Positions 54,904 to 64,000 of a stretch of 64,000 bases of DNA are shown here, in pieces. Source of the DNA: Heterodera schachtii (Eukaryota; Nematoda; Chromadorea; Rhabditida; Heteroderidae); assembly GCA_023374025.1 (NCBI GenBank), contig SIJG01000058.1:55588-119587 (forward strand), in the 5' to 3' direction. A program made the position numbers and the translations under genes. Below the pieces are notes generated by a model. The model did not search any database. It saw only the letters and a list, made by a program, of their open reading frames with translations, and was not told the origin of the DNA. How positions within the stretch are numbered: position 1 is the first letter of the stretch; the number at the start of each line of letters is the position of its first letter.

Positions 54904-55330
54904 CGAGGTACAACCACGGGTTGTTGAGGTACAAAAGTGATCAGAAGAGGTACAACAGTGATTAGAAGAGGTACAATGGTGAGTAGAAGAGGTACAACTG
55001 TGATTAGAAGAGGTTCAATGGTGATTAGAAGAGGTACAAAAGTGATCAGAAGAGGTACAACAATGGTTAGAAGAAGTACAACTGTGATTAGAAGTGGTAC
55101 AACTGTGATTAAAAGAGGTACAACTGTGATTAGAAGAGGTACAACTGTGATTAGAAGAGGTACAACTGTGATTAGAAGAGGTACAACCACGGTAAGAGGT
55201 ACAACAGTGATTAGAAGAGGTATCACAGAGATTAGTCGAGGTACAACCACGGGAAAAGAGGTACAACCACGGTAATAGGTACAACAGTTATTAGGAGGTA
55301 CACAAATTTTGGAATGGTACAACAATGATT
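54904..55330. repeat. 21-bp minisatellite, unit GATTAGAAGAGGTACAACTGT
   Basis: About twenty units. The unit is seven codons long, so frames stay open on both strands (TTVIRRG on +, VVPLLIT on minus). This explains the 152-codon minus-strand and 112-codon plus-strand frames, which are not called genes. Units differ at a few positions (ACAGTGATC, ACCACGG). Confidence 0.85.
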
Positions 55331-55706
55331 AAAATGGTAAATCATGATTTCAAAATTAAATAAATAAGGAAATGGTTTTATAAAAAAATATAATTAAAAT
55401 TGAATATGTTAATAATTTTTAAAAATTATAAAATAATTCCTTTTATTAATTAAAAAGTAAGTTGCAATGTACGTACAATGATTGATTTTTATTTAAATTG
55501 AAATTCATTTTTGACAAATTATAATAAAAAAAAACAAATAAATTCTTTAATTAAAAAAAATCAATTAATTTAAAAAATAATTAATCAAAAAATTAAATTA
55601 AATTTAAAAAATTTTTAATATTAATTATTAATTAATAAAACAAAAAATAATTAAATTAATTAAAAGCATTGAAAAAGAACCCAAAAAATGCATAGAAAAT
55701 TAATGT

Positions 55707-55790
55707 ACACCGTCCGGGTTCGAACCTGCCCCCCCCCCCCCCCTCAGAACATGTCCCAGAATCCCCAATCACACAGGGATTCTGAGGCCT
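55707..55790 (-). other. Hairpin plus box-B-like sequence, unit 1
   Basis: On the minus strand GGTTCGAACCC (55,726-55,716) fits the RNA polymerase III box B consensus. On the + strand CAGAATCCCC and AGGGATTCTG (55,757-55,784) form a hairpin with loop AATCACAC. No complete tRNA cloverleaf can be drawn. Equivalents lie at 58,460-58,525 and 60,550-60,617; in the third unit the stem is a perfect 12 bp. Confidence 0.35.
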
Positions 55791-57349
55791 TAACGATGTC
55801 AAAATTAAAATCTGATTGCATATTCGTGATCAGCGTCTTAAAATACCCCTAAAGACATATTTTGCAAGATTTTTGTGAAAAAAATTTTTCCACTCAAAAA
55901 TCCTGGTCACCCCCCTTTGGTCCCAAATCTCAAAATCACTTTTATTTTTATAGCAATTTGTAAGAAAGTGATAAAAATATGAAATAAAATTTATCTTATA
56001 GAGCAAAAAATTGCGGATTTTTGTAGTATTTTACTTTTGCCAAATATCTTTTCAGAAGCCAGTTACAAATTTTTTTCTGAAAAATCGAAAATTTCCAGAA
56101 ATTCTGGAATAACTTTTTTTCTTTAGAAGATAGAAATCCCAAATAGATCCCATAAAATTCTCCTTATTTTTCTCTATTTTTAAAGCTTTATTATAGTTAA
56201 TTCGATGAAACCATCACCGAGTTATGAATTTTCAAAATTTAACCCAAAATCCTGAGGGCCAAAAAAATTGAAAAATATTTTCGAATTTTTAAAAAATTCT
56301 AAAAATTATGAAACGAAAAACAAAGGTCATATTCGTAATCAGCATCTCAAAAAACCCCAGAAAAATTTTTTTCACCCCCATTTTGGCCCCAATAAAAAAT
56401 TTCGAAAATTTATAGGGGGCCTAGCTCAAAAATTTTTGAAATTTTTCCAACATATGGCACACCATTCGATAGAGCTTTAAAAGCTCTACAATTTTGGTCA
56501 AAGGCATTTTTTGGCTAAAACCTACCCCTGACGAGTTATGGGCACGGGACTCAAATGTCCCGCTTAGGCCAAAAATTTTTTCTATTTCCGGGAAAAAATC
56601 GAAATTTTTCCGAAAAAAATACCAGTCGATAGAGCTCGAAAAACTATGTTTTGGAAGTGGTCTCCGTTTTCCCGAGAAAAATCGTTAAAAAATCCTAAAA
56701 TTCAAAAACCCAAAAACCGACTTCTAGGCCTAACTCGAAAAATTTTGAAAATTTTCGAAATTTTAAAATCTGGAAAAATCGGGCTTTCAAAACTCTACAA
56801 TAAGTCTGCTGGCCACCCCCCGCTCAGATCAAAGCTTAATGAGTTATTCGACGGGGACTGAACTGGACAAAGTTGGTACTGAAAAACTTCACGAACCTAC
56901 AGCCTTCCCTATTAGAGATAAAAGCCTGGAATTTTTTTTGATTTTTAGAAAACACTTCAACTTAGGTCCCTACCAGCGGAAACTTTTTGATTAGAGTTTC
57001 CGAAAAAAAGTTATGGGCCCTCAACTGCAAGCAAAATTACGTTTTTAATCCCTGGGACTCAGTTGGCCATCGGACCGGAAAATCCGTATTTTTCCCGGAT
57101 GCCCCGTCCCAAGATACATACCTATGCCAAATTTCAGCTTCGTATCTATTCCCGATCCCGAGAAATCGGTTTTAGCAACGAAACCCCTTGTCGATATAAC
57201 ATATATTGAACTAGCGGGTGCGTGAACCGTCGGGTCTGGGCCTGGGAAAAAGCGCTTCGCGCTTCTTGAGCTTCGCTACCTAGGCTGTTCACGGGGGAAG
57301 AGGTACAACCACGGGTGGGAGAGGTACAATTACGGTTTTTTCAGGGATT

Positions 57350-57880
57350 TTTAGGCCGCTTCGCGGCCTCGAACGGCACTTCGCGCCCGTTTTTAAAATT
57401 AGTTGAACCTTTTCGGCCGCTTCGCGGCCTCATACGGGCGCTTCGCGCCCGTTTTCTAAATTTAGTTGGGCCTTTTCGGCCGCTTCGCGGCCTCAGACGG
57501 GCGCTTCGCGCCCGTTTTTTAAAATTTTGTTGAGCCTTTTCGGCCGCTTCGCGGCCTCATACGGGCGCTTCGCGCCCGTTTTATCTTGTTGAGCGATGAT
57601 GGGCGCTTCGCGCCCGTTTTTCAAATTTTGTTGAGCCTTTTCGGCCGCTTCGCGGCCTCATACGGGCGCTTCGCGCCCGTTTTTAAAATTTTAGTTGAAC
57701 CTTTTCGGCCGCTTCGCGGCCTCATACGGGCGCCTCGCGCCCGTTTTTCAAATTTTGTTGGGCCTTTTCGGCCGCTTCGCGGCCTCATACGGGCGCTTCG
57801 CGCCCGTTTTATCTTGTTGAGCGATGACGGGCGCTTCGCTCCCGTTTTTAAATTTTGGTGGGCCTTTTCGGCCGCTTCAT
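57350..57880. repeat. Hairpin array 2
   Basis: The array is about 530 bp of alternating GGCCGCTTCGCGGCC and GGGCGCTTCGCGCCC with spacers TCAAATTTTGTTGAGCCTTT. A few units are damaged (GGCACTTCGCGCCC, GGGCGCTTCGCTCCC). The L/R-rich frames in it are repeat translations. Confidence 0.85.
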
Positions 57881-58057
57881 ATAACAAATAAGAAAATGCT
57901 TTGAATTTACAATGATTGAGTATTACTGCATTGAAAATAACTTTTTGACAATTTCTAATTAAAAAAAAACAAATAAATTCTTTTAAATAATTAAAAACAT
58001 TGAAAATAACACAAAAATGTATATTTTATTGATAAAATATTTATTCTATTTCCAGTT

Positions 58058-58165
58058 GTGATTAAAAGAGGTACAACAGAGATAAAAAGAGGTACAACAG
58101 TGAAAAAAAGAGGTACAATAGTGATGAGAAGAGGTACAGCAGTGATTAGAAGAGGTACAAAAATG
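58058..58165. repeat. Short GAGGTACAAC minisatellite in unit 2
   Basis: Five diverged units of the 21-bp repeat (GATTAAAAGAGGTACAACAG and relatives), separated from the hairpin array by AT-rich filler. In unit 1 the same repeat directly follows the hairpin array. Confidence 0.8.
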
Positions 58166-59942
58166 CATTATTAATTTTTAATAATTGTAAATTAATTCTT
58201 ATTTTTATTAATAAAAAAAACTGAAGCTTATAATAATTTAAATTTATTTAAAGTGAAATAAAATTAATTTCTCACAAATTCAATTTAAAAAATATATGAA
58301 ATTCTTTAATTAAACAAAAAATTAATTTTAAAAATTTTTTCACAAAAAAAAATAATTTAAATTAAAAAATTAATATTTTAAAAACAAACACTCTTTTAAA
58401 TTAATTAAAAACATATAAAAATAAGCAAAAAATAAATAGAAAAATAATATACACCGCCCGGCTTTGAACTTTCACCCCTCCCAAAAAAATGATGACCCAG
58501 AATCCCCAATCACACAGGGATTCTTAGGTCTTAAGTATGTCAGAAGTAAAATCTGATCACGTATTCGTGATCAGCGTCCTAAATTGACCCTAAAGACATA
58601 TTTTTGGAAGATTTTTGTTGAAAAAATTTTTCACTCAAAAATCCTGGTCACCCCCCTTTGGTCCCGAATCCCAAAATCACTTTTATTTTTATAACAATTT
58701 TTAAAAAAGTGATAAAAATTTAAAATAAATTTTATCTTTTAGAGCAAAAAATTGCGGATTTTTGTAGTATTTTAATTTTCCAGAATGACTTTTCAGAACT
58801 GAGTTATAAAAAATTTCTGAAAAATCGAATTTTTCCAGAAATTCTGGAATAACTTTTTTCTTTTTAGAGATAGAAATACCAAATAAATCCCATAAAATTC
58901 TCCTTATTTTTTGCTATTTTTAATGTTTTATTTCATTAAAATTTATCAACCCTTCGATTTGTTATGAATTTTCAAAAATTAGCTCAAAATCTCGAGGGCC
59001 AAAAAATTGCCAAAAAATAAAGAATTTTTAAAAAATTCCAAAAAATATGAAACTGAAAATTAACATCATATTCGTGCTCAGCACCATAAATTACCCCAGA
59101 AAAATATTTTTGACCACTATTTTCCTCCGAAAAAAAATTCCGGAAAATTTCTAGGGGGCCTAGCTCGAAAATTTTTGAAAATTTCCGCCCATATAGCACA
59201 CCGTTCGATAGAGCTCAAAAAGCTCTACAATTTTGCTCTAAGCAATTTTTGGCTAAAACCGACTCCTGACGAGTTATGGGCCCGGGACTCAAATGTCCCG
59301 CTCAGGCCAAAAATTTTTTCTATTTCCGAGAAAAAATCAAAATTTTTTCGAAAAAAATACCATTCGATAGAGCTCGAAAAACTGTTGCTTGAAAGTGGTC
59401 TCCGTTTTTCTGGGAAAAATCGGCTAAAAATCCTAAAATTCAAAAACTGAAAAACCGAATTTTAGGCCTAACTCGAAAATTTTTGAAAATTTTCGAAATT
59501 TTAAAATTTGGAAAAATCATGCTCATTGAGCTCTACAATATGTCTGCTGGCATCCCCTGGCTTAGTTCAAACCCTAATGAGTTATTCGCTCGGTACTGAA
59601 CCGGACAATGTTGGTACTGAAAAAGTTCACGAACCTACAGCCTTCCCTATTAGAGATAAAAGCCTGGAATTTTTTTTGATTTTTAGAAAACACTTCAACT
59701 TAGGTCCCTACCAGCGGAAACTTTTGATTAGAGTTTCCGAAAAAAAGTTATGGGCCCTCAACTGCAAGCAAAATTACGTTTTTAATCCCTGGGACTCAGT
59801 TGGCCATCGGACCGGAAAATCCGTATTTTCCCGGATGCCCCGTCCCAAGATACATACCTATGCCAAATTTCAGCTTCGTACCTATTCCCGATCCCGAGAA
59901 ATCGTTTTAGCAACGAAACCCCTTGTCGATATAACATATATT

Positions 59943-62034
59943 GAACTAGCGGGTGCGTGAACCGTCGGATCTGGGCTGGGAAAAAGCGCTTCGCGCTTTG
60001 GGAGCTTCGCTACCTAGATTGCTATTGGTTGGGGAGAGAGTTGGATTTTAAAAAAATTATCAGCGATTTTTAGGCCGCTTTGCGGCCTCAGACGGGCGCT
60101 TCGCGCCCGTTTTTTTAAATTTGTTGAGCTCCGACGGGCGCTTTGCGCCCGTTTTTTTAAATTTGTTTAGCTCTGACGGGCGCTTCGCGCCCGTTTTTAA
60201 ATTTTGTTGAGCTCCGACGGGCGCTTCGCGCCCGTTTTTAAATTTTGTTGAGCTCTGACGGGCGCTTCGCGCCCGTTTTTCAAATTTTGTTGAGCCTTTT
60301 CGGCCGCTTCGCGGCCTCATACGAGCGCTTCGCGCCCGTTTTTGAAATTTTGTTGGGCCTTTTCGGCCGCTTCGCGGCCTCATACGGGCGCTTCGCGCCC
60401 GTTTTTTAAATTTTGTTGGACCTTTTCGGCCGCTTCGCGGCCTGATACCGGCGCTTCGCGCCCGTTTTTCAAATAAAAACTCTTTTAAATGAATTGAAAA
60501 ATATTGAAAAGTAACCAAAAAAAACAAAGAAAAATAATTTACACCGCCCGGATTCGAACTTTGCCCCTTCCCCCAAAAATGATGCCTCAGAATCCCCAAT
60601 CACACGGGGATTCTGAGGTCTTAACGAAGTCTAAACTGAAATCTGATTACAGATTTGTGATCAGCGTCCTAAAATACCCCTAAGGACATGTTTTTGGAAG
60701 CATTTTTGGTGAAAAAATTTTTCAACTCAAAAATCCTGGTCACCCCCCTTTGGTCCCGGATACCAAAATCACTTTTATTTTTATAACATTTTTCAAAAAG
60801 TGATAAAAATGTAAATAAAATTTATTTTATAGAGAAAAAAATTGCGGATTTTTGTAGTATTTGAATTTTATAGAATGACTTTTCAGAACTGAGTTATGAA
60901 ATTTTTTCTGAAAAATATAAATTTTCCAGAAATTCTGGAATAACTTTTTTCTTTTTAGAGATAGAAATACCAAATAAATCCCATAAAATTCTTCTTATTT
61001 TTCTCTATTTTTAAGCTTTATTGCATGAAAATAATCCCACAAGAAATGAGCTACGAATTTTCAAAATTAACCCAAATTTCCAAGGCCCAAAAAATTGACG
61101 TATTTTCAAAAATTTTTAAAAAATTCTAAAATTTTCGAAACAAAAAACAAAGCTCATATTCGTGCTCAGCACCTCAAAATACCCCAGAAGAAATTTTTTC
61201 ACCCCACTTTTCAACCCAAAAAAAATTTTTGAAAATTTCTAGGGGGCCTAGCTCAAAAATTTTTGAAAATTTCCGAACATGTTATACACCATTCGATAGC
61301 ATTTTAAAAGCTCTACAATTTTGCTCTAAGCCATTTTTGGCTAAATCCGACTCCTGACCAGTTATGGGCCCGGGACTCAAATGTCCCGCTCAGGCCAAAA
61401 ATTTTTCTATTTCCGGGAAAAAATCGAAATTTTTTCGAAAAAAATACCAGTCGATAGAGCTCGAAAAACTGTTGCTTGAAAGTGTTCTCCGTTTTCCCCG
61501 GAAAAATCGGCAAAAAATCCTAAAATTCAAAAACCCAAAAACCGACTTTTAGGCCTAACTCGAAAAATTTTGAAAATTTTCGAAATTTTAAAATCTGGAA
61601 AAATCGGGCTTATTGAACTCTACAATAAGTCTGCTGGCCACCCCCCGCTCAGTTCAATGTCTAATGAGTTATTCGCCCTGTACTGAACTGGACAAAGTTG
61701 GTACTGAAAGATTGCCAATTTCTGCAGCCCTTCCTATTAGAGGTAGAGGCCTGGAATTTTTTTTGACTTTTAGCCAACACTTCAACTTAGGTTCCTACCA
61801 GCAGAAACTTTTTGATTCGGGTTTTAGAACAAAAGTTATGGGCCCTCAAACGCAAGAAAAATCGGGAAATAAGCCCCTGGTACTCAGTTGGCACTCGGAG
61901 AAAAAAACCTATAGTTTTCCCAGATGCGCCGTCTCGAGCTGCCTATACCTGCAAAATTTCAGCCCGCTGTGCTTATCCGTTCCCGAGATTTTGTTTTTGA
62001 AGACGAAACCCCTTGTCAATATAACATATATATA
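59943..62034. repeat. Composite tandem unit 3, shortened
   Basis: It has the head, a hairpin array and the tail, but no minisatellite and little AT-rich filler. The tail is more diverged (GAGATTTTGTTTTTGAAGAC in place of GAGAAATCG...) and no further head follows, so the tandem series ends here. Confidence 0.85.
60066..60470. repeat. Hairpin array 3
   Basis: Mostly GGGCGCTTCGCGCCC in the first half with TTAAATTTTGTTGAGCTCCG spacers, then alternating with GGCCGCTTCGCGGCC. The 179-codon minus-strand frame is a repeat translation (KTGAKRPSE-type). Confidence 0.85.
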
Positions 62035-64000
62035 ATAACAATTTAATATAAAATATAATAATAAAAATTATTCCAAATATACCCAGTAACTGCCCGGCGA
62101 GAAAAGAAGAAATGTTCAACGGCAAGTAAGGGCGTCACGACATGGAAGTTTTTTAATAAAAATTTGAATTTATAAATTAATTTGAATTATAAAATAAAAT
62201 TAAAAATAACAAAGATAAAATTGAACATGATAAAAATTTTATTGCAATTTTTAAAAAAAAATGCAAAAGTTTTAAAATTTAAACTGTACGTTTCATCTTT
62301 CCCCAAATATATGACACACAAGAAAAAAAAAGAAATGCAATAAAAATCTATATTTAAATAAAGAATTTTCTTATCGCAATTTTAAGCCTTTAAATGTTTT
62401 CATAAATATAAAATTATACAAATTCATGCATACTTTTTAACATATTGACAAATTTAAGTAATTTTAAATGTAATTAAATATATGTGTGATGAAATAATCA
62501 TATCTTCTTTTATATGAATAGGAGAATATGATACAAAATAAAAATAAATAAATTTCCGAGTATACAGATATTATTTAAGTGTATAAAATAATACAAAAAA
62601 CCTTACTCATTGAGAGACGAAAAAAAACTAAATTAAACATAAAAATAATATAAATTTAGTATGATACTAAACATGTGAAGGTTGGAGAATACATAACAGT
62701 TGCTCCTGGTCATGAATTAATGAATTTTCGGCAGTTTTTCAAATTTTTTTAATGAATAATCACAATTAAAAGCTATCTCTTGTTACAATAAAATAATTTA
62801 AATAGAAATATAAAAATTGAAAACGCATTAAATAATCGTGGCAAGCGATTTCTCCACGATGTATCGGATTCGCGAAATCGATCTGGAGCATGAGTTGGAT
62901 TATAAATTTATAAATAATAGTTTTATGAAAAATTAGTACAACTTAAACAAATATATTCTAAATCATTTAATTAAAAATTTTAATTTTCATAATTTCTTAC
63001 TCATTAAGAGACAAAAATGTGTGCGGCGCGATACGAGGGCAAAGAATTTTTCGGAGTGGAGGTTTAAATAAAAATCAAAAGCATAAATTTTTTCCAATTA
63101 TAAAATAAATTTAACATAACAAAAATATTAATTTAAGTATGCTACTAAGCATGTGAATGAGGAATACATTTAAAGATACATTTGGCCATCAATTAATTAA
63201 TTTTCGGCAGTTTTTCTATTTTTTTTCTTCAGATGCCTAAAAAATAATTAAATTAAAGAAACATTAATTTTTTAAATCAATATAATACATAGATTTGTTA
63301 ATGAAAAAGAATAAAAAAATATCTTATAACAAGTAATTAACACTAATCAGCTATCTTGTTAATTATTGCAAACGATTTGAGTCCGTGGTTTTTGACTCCG
63401 TTCATAGGCGTTTTATACGAATGAGTGCGCACAACAATTGGAAAAAATAAAAAAAGACTATAATTGTTGAAAAATTATTTTTACAAAAATAATATAAGCT
63501 TATTTTCATTTCTAACAGTAGAATAAATTAAAAATATAAATTCAAAAATTACGATTCTGTTTTATATTAAATAATTATCGTCCAAAAATTCGATGTAACT
63601 CATGGATTTAAAAAAGAAAGATAACTAATTTAAAAATTTAGAACCAATTAAATAGCAAATAAGAACAAATAAATATATTGTTTTAAGTACATTAATCAAC
63701 TATCTTCATATAAATAAATAAGTTGAATTGTTAATATAAAAACTTTGAAACGCATTAAATAATAATGCTCTACAAATTGGAAAATTTTTTTTTTAATTAT
63801 AAATCATATTATACAATTGCAACCAACTATTTTGATGGAGTAGTTAAACAAACTAGTAATGATAGAAAAGGAATAAATTAAATTGTTGAATTTTGAAAAA
63901 CAATAAAAAACTAATTATTAAAACGAATAATACAAATAACGAAGACAAATACAACGATTTATAATAATTTATAATATTTATTAAGAATGTAAAAGTTGGC
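62035..64000. other. Gene-free A-rich module array at the window end
   Basis: No supported gene. Two copies of a module share a TTACTCATT(G/A)AGAGAC start and a TTTTCGGCAGTTTTTC end (62,600-62,745 and 62,998-63,220). Three copies of another carry cassettes (62,770-62,910, 63,330-63,445, 63,695-63,785). CCCGGCGAGAAAAGAAGAAATG at 62,093 is another GGCGAGAA motif. Confidence 0.5.
62770..62910. repeat. A-rich module with variable cassette, family J, copy 1
   Basis: After AAAACGCATTAAATAAT comes the cassette CGTGGCAAGCGATTTCTCCA, CGATGTATCGGATTCGCGAA, ATCGATCTGGAGCATGAG, then TTGGATTATAAATTTATAAA. Relatives at 63,330-63,445 (GCAAACGATTTGAGTCCGTG ...) and 63,695-63,785 (ATGCTCTACAAATTGG) have different or nearly empty cassettes. 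Confidence 0.55.

Larger units (their letters stand above)
54413..57207. repeat. Composite tandem unit 1
   Basis: The unit order is: GAACTAGCGGGTGCGTGAAC, TTCGCGCTTC head; hairpin array; GAGGTACAAC minisatellite; AT-rich filler; ACACCGTCCGGGTTCGAAC; CAGAATCCCC hairpin; GGTCACCCCCCTTTGGTCCC; then about 1.3 kb of phased A/T runs with sub-repeats, ending GAAACCCCTTGTCGATATAA. The same order recurs in the next two units. Long frames in the last part are open in some units and shifted in others, so they are not called genes. Confidence 0.85.
57208..59942. repeat. Composite tandem unit 2
   Basis: Same order of parts as unit 1, with a longer hairpin array and a much shorter minisatellite. The last 380 bp and the head are almost identical to unit 1, while the middle differs more, which suggests recent homogenisation of the tail and head. 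A 150-codon open frame at 59,508-59,960 is broken by a single-base difference in unit 1 and shifted in unit 3, so it is probably not a protein. Confidence 0.85.

Noticed and set aside
54867..55325. 152-codon minus-strand frame rich in VVPLLIT repeats, possible membrane protein
   Set aside because: It is a direct translation of a 21-bp minisatellite and is open on both strands only because the unit is a multiple of three without stops.
54904..55330. CRISPR array
   Set aside because: The 21-bp units are contiguous with no unique spacers, and the sequence is clearly eukaryotic.
55707..55790. tRNA gene on the minus strand
   Set aside because: Only a box-B-like GGTTCGAACCC is present. No acceptor stem, D arm or anticodon arm of normal size can be drawn.
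60060..60599. 179-codon minus-strand frame rich in K, R and S
   Set aside because: Made of the GGGCGCTTCGCGCCC hairpin array; residues follow the DNA repeat exactly.
59508..62035. Two frames of 150 and 140 codons in repeat units 2 and 3, possible gene family
   Set aside because: They lie in homologous repeat tails, but single-base indels shift the frame between units and unit 1 is broken. The pattern fits non-coding repeats.

Overview
The window looks like a piece of a very AT-rich animal nuclear genome. Candidate introns are short (about 70-180 bp where both ends can be placed), and their 3' splice sites are T-rich ending in CAG, TAG or AAG. There are many short inverted-repeat DNA transposons and very few long reading frames. 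A nematode would fit, but nothing here fixes the taxon. No rRNA, tRNA, CRISPR array or bacterial-type operon is visible, and most long open frames are by-products of tandem repeats.

Layout. From about 160 to 37,150 the + strand is A-rich and almost gene-free. It is built from a limited set of degenerate 0.3-0.6 kb scaffold modules that recur out of order. Short islands of higher GC, about 20-60 nt, sit in these scaffolds. Between about 38,000 and 53,400 the bias flips and the + strand is T-rich, with islands of the same kind in the opposite orientation. From about 53,800 to 54,400 and from 62,035 to the end the A-rich texture returns. Between them, 54,413-62,034 is a three-copy tandem repeat of roughly 2.1-2.8 kb carrying hairpin arrays and a 21-bp minisatellite.

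Genes. The best gene is on the minus strand at about 8,409-10,650. It is a compact island with eight candidate coding exons, seven of them phase 0 where both ends can be placed; two exons encode a duplicated block. Upstream lie two E2F-like TTTCGCGC sites. The protein is not recognised. A 100-codon frame at 5,885-6,739 is split by an inverted-repeat transposon flanked by an exact target duplication. A few isolated exon-like islands with good splice sites (525-550 minus; 43,536-43,606, 44,166-44,202 and 47,339-47,375 plus) hint at micro-exon genes with long AT-rich introns.

Mobile elements. At least nine insertions have terminal inverted repeats and target duplications of about 8-11 bp, most often 9 bp. 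Many begin TAGGG or AGGG. One is nested inside another. Several larger elements or insert segments carry the same internal GC-rich module around GGCGCCTATCGGCACCGCC.

Most unusual signal. In several families of duplicated modules the AT-rich flanks are conserved, while a 10-70 nt GC-richer cassette at a fixed place between them differs completely from copy to copy. This is seen on both sides of the strand-bias switch. It is the opposite of duplicated exons, where exons are kept and introns drift. It would suit loci making many different short products (a small-RNA cluster), or some cassette-diversifying process. This is inference; small-RNA and mRNA sequencing would decide it.
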